A stretch of DNA of 64,000 nucleotides. Source: Bacillus sp. AFS088145. Its GTDB lineage: Bacteria; Bacillota; Bacilli; Bacillales; Bacillaceae_G. The stretch is from NCBI RefSeq assembly GCF_002564465.1, contig NZ_NUUX01000002.1, positions 1 through 64,000 of the forward strand. The letters run 5' to 3'. The translations under genes were made by a program, and so were the position numbers. Below are positions 8,609 through 17,824 of this stretch, piece by piece (within the stretch, counting starts at the first letter, position 1; each line of letters opens with the position of its first letter). The notes below the pieces were generated by a model. The model was not told where the DNA came from. It ran no database searches and worked only from the letters and a program-made list of their open reading frames with translations.

Positions 8609-9031
8609 TTATTTAAGTGCAAATGTAAGTTCAGCTTCACAAGCTATTTGTCCGTCAACTGTTGCTACTGCTTTACCTTTACCAATTGGTCCACGCATTT
8701 TCACTAGTTCAACCTCTAGTCTTAGCTGATCACCCGGTACTACTTGTCTTTTAAAGCGGCAATTATCGATACCAGCAAATAATGCTAGTTTTCCTTTATT
8801 TTGCTCAAGGCTTAAAGCCGCAACTCCTCCAACTTGTGCAAGGGCTTCTACAATTAGTACCCCTGGCATTACAGGATAATCAGGGAAATGACCGTTAAAA
8901 AACTCTTCGTTAGCAGTTACATTTTTAATACCAATCGCACGTTTACCTTCTTCGTGCTCAATAATACGATCTACTAATAAAAATGGGTAACGATGAGGAA
9001 GAATTTCTTTAATTGCTTTAATATCTAACAT
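8609..9031 (-). CDS. fabZ: 3-hydroxyacyl-ACP dehydratase FabZ
   Basis: A 140-residue hot-dog-fold dehydratase that removes water from (3R)-hydroxyacyl-ACP in type II fatty acid synthesis. Catalytic residues are visible as H48 in [14 protein letters not shown] and E62 in LIVEALAQ. The ATG at 9031 follows GGAGGACTACATAAA; the in-frame ATG 30 nt upstream has no such site. Length is typical. In B. subtilis the orthologue (ywpB) also lies near mbl. A hairpin followed by a T-run (9071-9100) lies just upstream, between the likely promoter and the gene. Confidence 0.96.
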   Translation of the reverse strand: MLDIKAIKEILPHRYPFLLVDRIIEHEEGKRAIGIKNVTANEEFFNGHFPDYPVMPGVLIVEALAQVGGVAALSLEQNKGKLALFAGIDNCRFKRQVVPGDQLRLEVELVKMRGPIGKGKAVATVDGQIACEAELTFALK

Positions 9032-9070
9032 TTTATGTAGTCCTCCATTGTAAAAATTCAATATGTTAAT

Positions 9071-9100
9071 AAAAAAGAAGCAAGTCTTAAGACCAGCTTC
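9071..9100 (-). terminator. Hairpin with T-run upstream of fabZ (terminator or attenuator)
   Basis: Arms GAAGCAAGTC (9077-9086) and GACCAGCTTC (9091-9100), two mismatches, TTAA centre. Read on the minus strand it is followed by TTTTTT. A TATACT-like -10 lies a few bases upstream on the minus strand (around 9107-9120), so RNA starting there would meet this hairpin before fabZ. Confidence 0.5.
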
Positions 9101-9459
9101 TATGCGCTATTAGTATAATACTATCTTATTTTGTAAGTTAACGCAAACCAATAATGAAACCGCTCATTTGCTTACCAGTATTACTCCAATTACTCTATAA
9201 GAGCTAAAACGGTAAGTTTCTTAGTCAATTAAGCCAATCATAGAACTCAATATATCTATTACTTTAAAGTTCAGTTATTAGTGATCACCCATAAGCAAAG
9301 GGTCATCCCAAACTGATTCAAGCTACCTACTGTGTTCGACTATTTATATGTCTAATTTACAGAAAATTTATAAAAATTAGAAATTTTGTAAAGTATTTGA
9401 CAGACGAAAGGAACCAATTTTTTTATCATTAAATTAGAACAAGACAGAGATACTGCTCT
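9101..9459. other. Gene-free stretch between fabZ and the Crp/Fnr gene
   Basis: About 360 bp without a credible open frame on either strand. Near its left end lies a candidate minus-strand promoter for fabZ. The remainder is AT-rich and shows no clear repeat, RNA or terminator. No strong terminator was found after the Crp/Fnr gene. Confidence 0.5.
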
Positions 9460-10095
9460 TTAGGACAACAGTGTGTATCGCCCATTTTGTTTCTCAATGA
9501 ATCCTTTTTCACATAATTCATTCATAACATAGGACACGCTTACACGTGATGAACCAACTACATAAGCTAGTTCTTGGTGAGTGAATGGAATCGTAATTGT
9601 TATACCCTTAGGTGTTTCCTTACCATATGAGGATGCTAATTGGCGCAACATTGTTAAGACACGCTCTCCTACATCTGAAAAACTCATTAACCTCGTTTGA
9701 AGAAGTAGAGCTGATTGTTTATTACTTAGCGATCTTAGCGTTTTAGGAATGAGCTCTGGCTCACTCATAACGATATCGCGAAACATTGATTTTGGAATTC
9801 GAAGGACACGTGCGATTGACGAGGTAGAAGCGTTATATCCATATGCTTCATCTGCCCATACGTTTGATTCTCCAATTATATTACCAGAGCCTACAATATA
9901 TAAATGGCGCTCGGCTCCATTAGGTGATAACAAGTAAATACGAATTCGCCCTTCAAGGACGAGATAAACAAATGGATGATGTTCATCTTGTTGGAATAAT
10001 ACGACTTCACGTGAGAATGCCAGTTCTTTACCTACTTTAAGAAAATTTGCTGCTGTCCATTCGCCTTGTTCAAACCATAAGGATTGATGATTCAT
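9460..10095 (-). CDS. Crp/Fnr-family transcriptional regulator
   Basis: A 211-residue regulator. Residues about 20-120 form a cyclic-nucleotide-binding-type beta barrel (VFQ-like start, GRIRIYLLSPNGAERHLYIVGSGNIIGE). A Crp-type winged helix-turn-helix follows at about 140-211, with SSRVSVSYVMNELCEKGFI as the recognition region. There is no N-terminal cysteine cluster, so it is not an oxygen-sensing Fnr of the [4Fe-4S] type; the ligand is unknown. It diverges from the aminotransferase operon with a 70-bp gap containing inverted repeats and a perfect cre site, so it probably controls that operon and itself. Confidence 0.88.
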   Translation of the reverse strand: MNHQSLWFEQGEWTAANFLKVGKELAFSREVVLFQQDEHHPFVYLVLEGRIRIYLLSPNGAERHLYIVGSGNIIGESNVWADEAYGYNASTSSIARVLRIPKSMFRDIVMSEPELIPKTLRSLSNKQSALLLQTRLMSFSDVGERVLTMLRQLASSYGKETPKGITITIPFTHQELAYVVGSSRVSVSYVMNELCEKGFIEKQNGRYTLLS

Positions 10096-10107
10096 ATGTC
10101 ACCTCAA

Positions 10108-10128
10108 ATTATTTATGTATCAAATAAT
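10108..10128. promoter_or_regulatory. Inverted repeat, candidate operator
   Basis: ATTATTT-N7-AAATAAT: perfect 7-base arms in the divergent gap between the Crp/Fnr gene and the aminotransferase operon. This is a candidate autoregulatory site; the AT-only composition lowers confidence. Confidence 0.4.
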
Positions 10129-10141
10129 GAAAACGCTGTCA
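10128..10141. promoter_or_regulatory. cre site (CcpA operator), perfect match
   Basis: TGAAAACGCTGTCA matches the Bacillus catabolite-responsive element TGWNANCGNTNWCA at every defined position. It lies in the 70-bp divergent gap, 25 nt upstream of the aminotransferase start, where CcpA could block transcription of the aminotransferase/YitT/permease operon and perhaps of the Crp/Fnr gene. Confidence 0.75.
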
Positions 10142-10165
10142 AAACAGTGAAAGGATGAATTTAAT

Positions 10166-11305
10166 ATGACTAGCCCATTTTTGGAGAAGCGTTCTCTTTT
10201 TCCGACCTTATCTGAAACAATTCATTTATCAAGTTGTTCCCAAAGTGCAATCTCATTACCAGTGAAGGAAAGTATTCAATCTTACCTTACGAGCTGGACC
10301 GAAAAAGGTATGGACTGGGAAGGATGGATGGACAAAGTATATGAAGCAAAAGTCGCGTTTGCTACTTTAATAAATGCTTCTCCTGATGAGATTGCGGTGT
10401 TATCTAGCGTATCTGATGCCGCTTCATCATTTGCAGCATCGTTAGATTTTACTGGAAGTCGAAATAAAGTTGTTACAACCGATATTGATTTCCCATGCAT
10501 TGGTCACGTTTGGCTATCACAAGTACCACGTGGCGCAAACGTCACGTTTTTAAATGAAAACCTTCATCAAATTCAAATCGAACAATATGAAAAAGCAGTG
10601 AATCCAAACACACTTATTACATCTGTGCCACATGTATCTTATTATAATGGGTTTATTCAGGATATCAAAGCTATATCAAACATTACCAAAACGAATGGAT
10701 CACTACTATTTGTCGATGCCTATCAATCTGCCGGAAGTGTTCAAATCGATGTAAAGGAAATGGGAGTTGATGCACTCGCAACTGGTGCACAAAAGTTTTT
10801 ACTAGGTATACCTGGGATTAGCTTTTTATATGTAAGAAAAGAGTTAGCAGAGTCTCTCTACCCCCCAACGACTGGTTGGTTTAGTCGAGTAAATCCATTT
10901 GCTTTTGATCAGCATCTTCTTGATTATGCGGAAGGGACAAGGAGATTTGATACTGGAACTCCAATGATGATAAACGCTTATGCAGCTGAAGCAGGAATTT
11001 CTTTATTAAATCAAATTGGTGTTCCAGCCATTCAGGATTATCTATCTTACTTATCTACTGTTGCAATTGAAACAGCGCATTCACTCGGGTTGACCGTTGT
11101 TAGCCCAACAGATTTATCAATAAAAGGTAGTAACACTGCCATTCGAGTGCAACAAGCTAATGTCGTTGAGCAATACTTAAAAACAAAAAAAATAATTGTC
11201 TCTGCTCGAAATGACGTTTTACGCGTGGCTCCTCATTTCTACAATACAGAAGATGAAGTTGTACGCGCGATTGAGGAAATTGCTTATGCAATTAGGAAAA
11301 GCTGA
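10166..11305 (+). CDS. Class V aminotransferase / cysteine-desulfurase-like PLP enzyme
   Basis: A 379-residue fold-type I PLP enzyme of class V. The cofactor aspartate is D184 in LLFVDAYQSAG, and the Schiff-base lysine is K210 in LATGAQKFLLG. The family includes cysteine desulfurases, serine-pyruvate aminotransferases and kynureninase-like enzymes; the sequence does not fix the substrate, and no Cys-containing active loop of the SufS/NifS type is evident. The gene leads a three-gene operon: it overlaps the YitT gene by 20 nt, and that gene overlaps the permease. This suggests catabolism of an imported amino acid. AAAGGATG precedes the ATG at suitable spacing. Confidence 0.85.
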   Translation: MTSPFLEKRSLFPTLSETIHLSSCSQSAISLPVKESIQSYLTSWTEKGMDWEGWMDKVYEAKVAFATLINASPDEIAVLSSVSDAASSFAASLDFTGSRNKVVTTDIDFPCIGHVWLSQVPRGANVTFLNENLHQIQIEQYEKAVNPNTLITSVPHVSYYNGFIQDIKAISNITKTNGSLLFVDAYQSAGSVQIDVKEMGVDALATGAQKFLLGIPGISFLYVRKELAESLYPPTTGWFSRVNPFAFDQHLLDYAEGTRRFDTGTPMMINAYAAEAGISLLNQIGVPAIQDYLSYLSTVAIETAHSLGLTVVSPTDLSIKGSNTAIRVQQANVVEQYLKTKKIIVSARNDVLRVAPHFYNTEDEVVRAIEEIAYAIRKS

Positions 11306-11909
11306 CAAAAAACTATATTTCAAAAAATCCATTCTGGTAATTGTCGGAACAATTTTGGTCGCACTTACCTATTACTTTTTCCAGGTGCCAAATGGAATTG
11401 TGGCTCCTGGTCTTGGTGGTATCTGTATGTTGCTTGTTAAATTCATACCTATTCCACTAGGGATTCTTTACTTTTTATTAAACATACCACTATTTTTAAT
11501 TGGATACCGTGCAGTTGGAGTACCATTTGCATTGCTTAGTTTACTCGGAATGTGTAGTTTATCATTCTTCTTAACTATCTTCTCCTCACTACCAGGCCCG
11601 CATCTTCCGTTTATAGGATGTATACTCAGTGGGATTTTGTCCGGAATCGGGATTGGGGTCGTGATTTTAGCAGGTGGTACAACTGGAGGACTTGATATAG
11701 CAAGTGTAGTAATCAATAGAAAATTACCGAATTTTTCTATTGGAAAAACGATGATGGTTATAAATGGAATTGTCCTTTTGTGTTCCTTAATCGGAGAAGG
11801 TTTACAGCGAACTTTCCTCACGCTTTTTAGTATGTTAATTGCCGGAAAAAGTGTTGATTGGACGTTATCTTATAGAAAACAATTCAAGAAAGGTGGCGAA
11901 ACAATATGA
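11286..11909 (+). CDS. YitT-family membrane protein, short form
   Basis: A 207-residue protein with five or six membrane helices and the YitT (DUF161) features: PNGIVAPGLGGI near residue 35, IPLGILYFLLNIPLF, and AGGTTGGLDIASVVI near 125. The cytosolic C-terminal DUF2179 domain of most YitT proteins is missing; the chain ends just after the last helix with SYRKQFKKGGETI. GAGG precedes the ATG at 11286, which lies within the end of the aminotransferase gene. The stop overlaps the permease start (ATGA). YitT proteins have no firmly established substrate. Confidence 0.82.
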   Translation: MQLGKADKKLYFKKSILVIVGTILVALTYYFFQVPNGIVAPGLGGICMLLVKFIPIPLGILYFLLNIPLFLIGYRAVGVPFALLSLLGMCSLSFFLTIFSSLPGPHLPFIGCILSGILSGIGIGVVILAGGTTGGLDIASVVINRKLPNFSIGKTMMVINGIVLLCSLIGEGLQRTFLTLFSMLIAGKSVDWTLSYRKQFKKGGETI

Positions 11910-13321
11910 ATGAAAACAAAACTGTAATTGATCGAGAAGGAGGACTAAGTCGTTCGCTTACAAGTAAACAGCTAACCATGATTGGGATTGGTGGAGCAAT
12001 TGGTACCGGTTTATTTATGGGAAGTGGCATTGCAATCGGATACGCTGGACCTGGGGTTATTCTAAGCTATATTATCGCTGCATTCATAGCAGTCATAATG
12101 ATGTTTAGTTTATCTGAAATGGCAGTTGTGCACCCGACAGCCGGTTCATTCGGTACTTATGCAGAGATGTATTTAAATCCTTGGGCAGGTTTCCTAATTC
12201 GCTACACATATTGGGCGGCACAAGTAATCGCAATTGGTGGAGAAGCAGTTGCGGTTGGACTGTACATGCAGTATTGGTTCCCAAGTATTCCTGTTTGGTT
12301 ATGGACACTTGGATTTGGTATTGCTTTAGTCCTTGTGAACAGCAGGTCTGTTTCCAACTTTGGTCAAATCGAGTATTGGTTTGCAATGATTAAAGTCGTT
12401 GCTATTGTACTGTTCATCGTTTTTGGTGTTTCGCTCCTATTTGGGATTGGACATTCACACTCTGTAGGATTTCACCATTATACCGATCAGCACGGGTTCC
12501 TACCTAATGGATTTAAAGGTGTTTGGATGGCAGTACTTATGGCAATCTTTAGTTTTTATGGTGTAGAGATTGTCGCTGTAACAGCAGGGGAATCTAAAGA
12601 TCCAAAAACAGCTATTCCTAAAGCAATGAAGAGCATGGTTCTACGTTTGTTTTTATTCTATATCCTATCGTTAGGAATCATAGTTGCTGTTATTCCTTGG
12701 ATGCAAGCAGGTGCTCATGAGGTTTCTGGATCACCGTTTGTAAAAGTCTTTGAGAGTTCTGGTGTGAGATATGCGGCTGGCATTATGAATTTTGTTATCT
12801 TAACCGCTGCACTATCCAGTATGAATACTAATTTATACTTAACATCACGTATGTTATTCTCCTTATCTCGTGGAGATTATGCTCCAAAATCATTTGGTAA
12901 ATTAACTAAAAATGGTACGCCAGTAACGGCAATTTTCATTTCAAGTGCAGGTGTATTAATCGCAACTGTATTGTCTATGTACTACCCAGATACATTTAAC
13001 AAATTATTTGGTATCTCAATCTTTGGTGGCATTTTAGTATGGCTTATGATTTTAATTAGTCATCTTCGTTTTAGAAAAACCGTTCACCTTCATTATAAAG
13101 AGCCATTACCAGTTAAAGCACCGCTCTTTCCATTTCTTCAATGGATCGGAATACTACTGCTTAGTGGTATCTTAATTACAATGGCATTTTCACCGGATTG
13201 GAACTCCGCTTGGAAAATTGGTGTTCCGTGGGTCATATTAGTATCAATTGGCTATTGGATCCAAAAAAGACGTAAATCGATTTTATACAAACAAAATTCA
13301 AATAATAAATCAGCACTTTAA
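11906..13321 (+). CDS. Amino acid permease (APC superfamily)
   Basis: A 471-residue transporter with 12 predicted helices. The N-terminal signature LTSKQLTMIGIGGAIGTGLF (about residues 18-37) and EMAVVHPTAGSFGTYAEMY near 72-90 are those of the LysP/AroP/GabP type of amino acid:proton symporters. The substrate is not predictable from the sequence. It is coupled by ATGA overlap to the YitT gene and ends the operon; a strong terminator follows at 13373-13422. The cre site upstream suggests repression when preferred sugars are present. Confidence 0.93.
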   Translation: MNENKTVIDREGGLSRSLTSKQLTMIGIGGAIGTGLFMGSGIAIGYAGPGVILSYIIAAFIAVIMMFSLSEMAVVHPTAGSFGTYAEMYLNPWAGFLIRYTYWAAQVIAIGGEAVAVGLYMQYWFPSIPVWLWTLGFGIALVLVNSRSVSNFGQIEYWFAMIKVVAIVLFIVFGVSLLFGIGHSHSVGFHHYTDQHGFLPNGFKGVWMAVLMAIFSFYGVEIVAVTAGESKDPKTAIPKAMKSMVLRLFLFYILSLGIIVAVIPWMQAGAHEVSGSPFVKVFESSGVRYAAGIMNFVILTAALSSMNTNLYLTSRMLFSLSRGDYAPKSFGKLTKNGTPVTAIFISSAGVLIATVLSMYYPDTFNKLFGISIFGGILVWLMILISHLRFRKTVHLHYKEPLPVKAPLFPFLQWIGILLLSGILITMAFSPDWNSAWKIGVPWVILVSIGYWIQKRRKSILYKQNSNNKSAL

Positions 13322-13372
13322 TTATTTAGCTCGAATTTTTTAAAGATTTTTAGTTTAAAAATACAAACAAAA

Positions 13373-13422
13373 AGACAGGTATAAAAGAGGTAAATGCCTT
13401 TTATATCTGTCTCTTTTTATTC
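13373..13422 (+). terminator. Terminator of the aminotransferase-permease operon
   Basis: Fifteen-base arms AGACAGGTATAAAAG (13373-13387) and CTTTTATATCTGTCT (13398-13412) with one wobble pair, then CTTTTTATTC. Confidence 0.9.
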
Positions 13423-13572
13423 TTTTGGATCAATTAACTACCCTTTTATTTATTCTAAATTTCCAGATAAAAGCTCTTAGACTTTTCTTGAAGTTTTCCT
13501 AACTTTTCGTATAATCACTGCCATCATATACCAAAATAATAGTAATTAGTCATTATAAATGGGGTGCGGGCA

Positions 13573-13830
13573 TTGAAAGTATTTTGGGTTTTTCTTTGTT
13601 TATTTATACTAGAGATGTGCTTGTTGGAAGGGATCGACTTATATAATGGTGACCAATTTCCTCATCTACTAACGAATATAAAGCTTAGCAAAACAGAACT
13701 AGTAGGTGAAGATTATGTATTAATTTTCTTTTTTACTGTACCATTCGGCGTTGCCAAAATCGTCCTATCGTATATGAAAAAACTAAAAAAGAAACGAAAT
13801 CAGGAACAAAATCAAAATACTTCTAATTAA
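13573..13830 (+). CDS. Small two-helix membrane protein, unknown
   Basis: An 85-residue protein. A TTG start at 13573 (LKVFWVFL) is preferred because GGGGTG lies six bases upstream; the GTG at 13564 is inside that site. It has two hydrophobic segments, about residues 2-22 and 47-66, and a highly basic, Gln/Asn-rich tail (KKLKKKRNQEQNQN). I do not recognise the family. It is a single gene between the permease terminator and the convergent germination operon. Confidence 0.6.
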   Translation: MKVFWVFLCLFILEMCLLEGIDLYNGDQFPHLLTNIKLSKTELVGEDYVLIFFFTVPFGVAKIVLSYMKKLKKKRNQEQNQNTSN

Positions 13831-13836
13831 AAAGAA

Positions 13837-13885
13837 AGAGAATGCAGCTAGAGTTTCTATGCTGCATTCTCTTTTGTTTTTGTTT
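13837..13885. terminator. Bidirectional terminator between the small membrane gene and gerKB
   Basis: Twelve-base perfect arms AGAGAATGCAGC (13837-13848) and GCTGCATTCTCT (13861-13872), with T-rich tails on both sides. The right arm overlaps the last codons of the minus-strand germination gene. Confidence 0.88.
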
Positions 13886-14975
13886 TTGCTTTTTTTTGGA
13901 TGACTGCAATGACCAACAGAACGGTAGGTATAACGATTTGTAAAGGTATATGTAAATAGTAAGGCACAATGTCGAACCCTTCTTTATAGTGCTCTAAATA
14001 ATCAGGTGCCATCCATACGGAACAAATTAAGATAATTACTGCAATTGGATAGGTAAGTGTATCCGACTTTTTCACTTTAAATAAATCTGCCGCTCCAATG
14101 ATCGCACAAAAGAAAAAAACCGTTATCTTAATAAATCCTCCTACAGCAATAACAATGACAACGACTGAATCGAGTCTTTGAATAAAATCAGCAATATTGA
14201 TATAGCTAATTGCAGTTAAGATAGGATAAGTAGCTCTCACCACCGTGTTTGCTCCTAAAATACCAATATTAAGCATTGTTACTAACGTTAAAACAAGACC
14301 TGCAAAAATTAATCCAGGAATGCCGACCTTCCATGCATAATCCGGTTTCTTTAAATAAGGTAAAATCATTGTAAATACAATCATTTCCCCAAATGGAAAT
14401 GTAACGGTCAAAGGGTATGCTTCTTTTATTACGGTTTTCCACCCCGTTTCTAGTACGGGTCTTAGATTATCAGTTTTTATTATTCCTGCAATTACTTCAA
14501 AACCAATTATTGATACCATTATGAAGATGATTACGATAAACAGAAACTCACATACTCTACCGAATACTTCAAATCCTTTAAAGAGTGCATACATACATAA
14601 AAACATAAATAAAATACCGATTGAAATAAGAGAGGACGCGTTATAAAGTGTAATCACTAGTAATTCTTCAAAGTCTCTAAGAACTCGTGCTCCAATATAA
14701 ATAAAATAGAGAATATAAACCATTGCTAGTATTTTGCCTGCAAACTTCCCTAAAATAGATTGAACATATCTCGTAAATGGTAACTCAGGATACAGATCAA
14801 ATAATTTAATGTAAACACAAAATAGTAAGCATCCAGTAACCAAAGCGATTAAAACACTAATCCAAGCATCCTGCATTGCACCAGATGCAAGCCCTACTAA
14901 TGTAGCGCTCCCCATTTCAAATAAAAATATAATACTAAAGAATTGGTAGGCACCAATTGATAATTTTCGATTCAT
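13857..14975 (-). CDS. gerKB: Spore germinant receptor permease subunit (GerAB/GerKB family)
   Basis: A 372-residue membrane protein with about ten helices, of the endospore germination permease family (APC superfamily). This B subunit forms the germinant-binding transmembrane part of Ger receptors in the spore inner membrane. The second ATG (MNRKLS, 14975) is chosen because AAGGGA sits directly against the first ATG but six bases from the second. It is the last gene of an A-C-B operon, the gerK order. The gerK symbol is inferred from this order and not from knowledge of the germinant. Confidence 0.9.
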   Translation of the reverse strand: MNRKLSIGAYQFFSIIFLFEMGSATLVGLASGAMQDAWISVLIALVTGCLLFCVYIKLFDLYPELPFTRYVQSILGKFAGKILAMVYILYFIYIGARVLRDFEELLVITLYNASSLISIGILFMFLCMYALFKGFEVFGRVCEFLFIVIIFIMVSIIGFEVIAGIIKTDNLRPVLETGWKTVIKEAYPLTVTFPFGEMIVFTMILPYLKKPDYAWKVGIPGLIFAGLVLTLVTMLNIGILGANTVVRATYPILTAISYINIADFIQRLDSVVVIVIAVGGFIKITVFFFCAIIGAADLFKVKKSDTLTYPIAVIILICSVWMAPDYLEHYKEGFDIVPYYLHIPLQIVIPTVLLVIAVIQKKAKTKTKENAA

Positions 14976-14992
14976 TAGCATTCCCTTCTTTT

Positions 14993-16174
14993 CTAAAATG
15001 GATAAGCTTTTTTTCTCATACCTACATTATTTATTTGGACATCAACATCAATTTTTACTTTAGCTTTTTGAAATTGGTCATCCCAATTTTTCTCATATTT
15101 TTTAAACTCTTTTGGATTTGATAAATGGAGTTTATCACCAAACCCAAAAATATCTGCCCCATATCCTTGTGCTTTTTTGATTCCTTCATCTATGGTTTTC
15201 TTTATCGCTTTCTCACTTAATAATTCATATTTTTTTAGTGTGTTTGCTTTATCAAAATTGTCATTACAAAGTACTTCATCAATAATGGCGATCGCTTTTA
15301 CCGTAATGTGAATTTTTGGTATTTTATTTTTCATTTTAATCTTCGTGTCCGTTTTCACACGTGTGAGCTCCATCGAATCATATTCTTTTTTGCTGCATTT
15401 TATTTGTATATTTGTTTCTTTTATTGCATTATCAATTATTTGTACCGATTTTGCCGGTGAGCCATCTAACCACCCCACTAGCCTTCCTTTTTTAAAAACG
15501 GCTAACCCCTCAATCTTGTTATAGGATGATTTCACACTTGAAAAATTATCAAGTGTTTCAGAAGTCTTGGTTTCACGTTCTAAAAGTGCACCATTAATGA
15601 CCGGTTCTCTACCACTACTTGAAAGAGCTGATATTACTTGGCGCATTTGTATTTCTTGATTTTCACCTAAAAGAGACGACGTATTTTTAATTTTTCCTAC
15701 GATCGACTTAGCCGGTAATTTATCAAGTGCTGGCAAGTTATTCATTACTCGAGAAACACTGTCGTTCCTTGCAATAACAACTGGAATATTAACACGTATT
15801 TTGGAATCCCGCTCAAACACATCAAATATATAGTTCAACGATTTTTCCTTTGCTAGTTTTTCACCAATGACAACGAGTGCCACATGAGAATATATATTTG
15901 ATCGAGAAACACTTTTTGTAACGTTTCGAGCAGCTTCCGAAATTGTTCTACCTTTTTGTTCTAAGGAAATAACTGGTGTACCTATTGAACCAGTAACACT
16001 GGCAATCGCACTCGGATTAATGATTTGAAGAACCATATTATATTGATTATCTTTAGGTATATAATCAATACCCATAGCTACCACGATCGATACACTGTTT
16101 AATTCTTTATAATTAGAACAACTCACCAAAAGTAAACTTGTAATAAGAATTAAGATTATACATTTTCTTTTCAT
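14993..16174 (-). CDS. gerKC: Spore germinant receptor lipoprotein subunit (GerAC/GerKC family)
   Basis: A 393-residue lipoprotein. The signal sequence ends in the lipobox LVSC (cleavage before C19), followed by NYKELNSVSIVVAMGIDY, a typical GerC start. The C subunit is anchored outside the inner membrane of the dormant spore and is needed for receptor function. GGAGAATAAGT precedes the ATG, which is 2 nt from the stop of the A subunit; a 17-nt gap leads to the B subunit. Confidence 0.92.
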   Translation of the reverse strand: MKRKCIILILITSLLLVSCSNYKELNSVSIVVAMGIDYIPKDNQYNMVLQIINPSAIASVTGSIGTPVISLEQKGRTISEAARNVTKSVSRSNIYSHVALVVIGEKLAKEKSLNYIFDVFERDSKIRVNIPVVIARNDSVSRVMNNLPALDKLPAKSIVGKIKNTSSLLGENQEIQMRQVISALSSSGREPVINGALLERETKTSETLDNFSSVKSSYNKIEGLAVFKKGRLVGWLDGSPAKSVQIIDNAIKETNIQIKCSKKEYDSMELTRVKTDTKIKMKNKIPKIHITVKAIAIIDEVLCNDNFDKANTLKKYELLSEKAIKKTIDEGIKKAQGYGADIFGFGDKLHLSNPKEFKKYEKNWDDQFQKAKVKIDVDVQINNVGMRKKAYPF

Positions 16175-16176
16175 AC

Positions 16177-17700
16177 TTATTCTCCAGTACTTTGTTCTTT
16201 AACGGTTTTTGTGTTTCCTTGACTAGGTGCAACTAATATAGTATCTTTTTGACTTTTTATACGGAATGGAGCAAATGGTGCAAAATATGGCTCTCCAAAA
16301 GATCGTAGGCTACACATATGTAATAATATAATTAAACCACCAATCAAAATTCCAAATAAACCAATATAGGCTGCTGCCAATAATAATATAAAACGAAGAA
16401 TCCTAGCAGCAGTTGACATATTATAGTAAGGGATCGTAAAGCTAGCAATCGCAGTAATTGATACGATGATTACCATTGACGCAGATACAAATCCTGCTTG
16501 TACAGCTGCTTGCCCCAAGATTAAGGCTCCAACAATTGATAGCGCCTGCCCAACCGCTCTTGGCATTCGGATTCCAGCTTCACGTAATACTTCAAAAACT
16601 AGTTCCATACCAAGAGCTTCAACAATTGCTGGCAAAGGCACACCTTCACGTTGAGCCGCTAAGCTTACTAATAAAACCGTTGGAACTACAGCCTGATGAA
16701 ATGAAGTAATTGCAATGAAAATTCCAGGTGCAAATAAAGCAGTCCAAAAGGACATATAACGCAGCAATCTTAAAAAAGTACCAATATATGAGCTTTGATA
16801 ATAATCCTCTGGAGATTGAAAAAACTGTGTAAATGTAGCTGGTAAAATTAAGACAAATGGTGTACCAGCTATAAAAATTGAAACGCGTCCTTCCAGTAAA
16901 TTACCTACTACAGCATCAGGTCTCTCTGAATTAATCATTGTAGGAAAAATGGTCTTTTGGTCGTTTTGAATATAGTTTTCAATATAGCTGGATTCTAAGA
17001 TTTCGTCTGCATTAATAGCCTCTAAACGATGTTTTACTTCCCTTAATAACTCTTCATCTACAACTCCTTTTATATACATTATTTCTACATCAGTTCTCGT
17101 TACTTCGCCTATTTTCATTGACTCGATTCGTAGCGCTGGATGTTGAATTCTATTACGAATTAGAGAAGTATTTGTACGTAAGCTCTCTGTGAAGCTATCC
17201 TTGGGTCCTCTAATTACAGTTTGCGTTGACGGTTCTGTTATACTTCTAGATTGGACCATTTTTGTACATGCAACTAAGAAGTTACTATCATGATCTAAAA
17301 GAACAACGGTATCTCCAATTAATAATGCTGATAGAAGATTTGTATAGCTTGATTGTGATTTTAAACTTGAAACGGCGATTACGCTTTTTAAGCCATTCTC
17401 TAAATCTGTTAGTGACAGCGTTGTTTCTTTTTCTGCATTAATTTTAACAATTTTATTAATGATTCCATCATTCACTAGTTTCTCATTTGAAATTCCGTCG
17501 ATATGAATCACAGCAAAAGAATACTGCATACCTTCCCCAAGTGTTTCATGACGAATCACAAGGTCAGAGCTATCTCCAAAATCATCTTTTATTCTTTTTA
17601 AATTTTCTAAAATGTCCTTACTTAAAGAACGCGATATATTATTTTGAAATGGAATTTTTTTATTTGTAGCTGCACTATTGGTTTCTTTGTAGTTAAACAC
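16177..17700 (-). CDS. gerKA: Spore germinant receptor subunit A (GerAA/GerKA family)
   Basis: A soluble N-terminal half (starting SLSKDILENLKRIKDDFGDSSDLVIRH) and a C-terminal membrane half with about five helices, the GerA family layout. Ger receptors sense amino acids or sugars and trigger dipicolinate release. The start is uncertain. An ATG at 17760 gives 527 residues but lacks a ribosome binding site. GTG at 17700 (MFNYKETNSAA, 507 residues) has GGGGTGGTG at good spacing and is used here. First gene of the A-C-B operon. Forespore sigma-G control is expected for the family, but I could not find a convincing sigma-G promoter. Confidence 0.9.
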   Translation of the reverse strand: MFNYKETNSAATNKKIPFQNNISRSLSKDILENLKRIKDDFGDSSDLVIRHETLGEGMQYSFAVIHIDGISNEKLVNDGIINKIVKINAEKETTLSLTDLENGLKSVIAVSSLKSQSSYTNLLSALLIGDTVVLLDHDSNFLVACTKMVQSRSITEPSTQTVIRGPKDSFTESLRTNTSLIRNRIQHPALRIESMKIGEVTRTDVEIMYIKGVVDEELLREVKHRLEAINADEILESSYIENYIQNDQKTIFPTMINSERPDAVVGNLLEGRVSIFIAGTPFVLILPATFTQFFQSPEDYYQSSYIGTFLRLLRYMSFWTALFAPGIFIAITSFHQAVVPTVLLVSLAAQREGVPLPAIVEALGMELVFEVLREAGIRMPRAVGQALSIVGALILGQAAVQAGFVSASMVIIVSITAIASFTIPYYNMSTAARILRFILLLAAAYIGLFGILIGGLIILLHMCSLRSFGEPYFAPFAPFRIKSQKDTILVAPSQGNTKTVKEQSTGE

Positions 17701-17796
17701 TTTTTTCACCACCCCATAATCATGGCATATTATTCTTATACTTTTTCCAAAATATTTCATTTAATGTATTGTTTTCTAAGTGGTTTATTTTACACA

Positions 17797-17824
17797 CAAA
17801 AAAAGGCTGTCTCATGAGACACCC
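17797..17824 (-). terminator. Terminator after UDP-glucose dehydrogenase
   Basis: A perfect TGTCTCATGAGACA palindrome (17808-17821) flanked by GG/CC pairs. On the minus strand it is followed by a T7 run. It also separates the ger operon from upstream transcription. A related GGCTGTCTCAT hairpin ends deoR near 57813. Confidence 0.75.

Noticed and set aside
17797-17824. Transposon end sharing GGCTGTCTCAT with 57811-57858
   Set aside because: Both copies are hairpins followed by T-runs after genes, so ordinary terminators explain them; no transposase remains.
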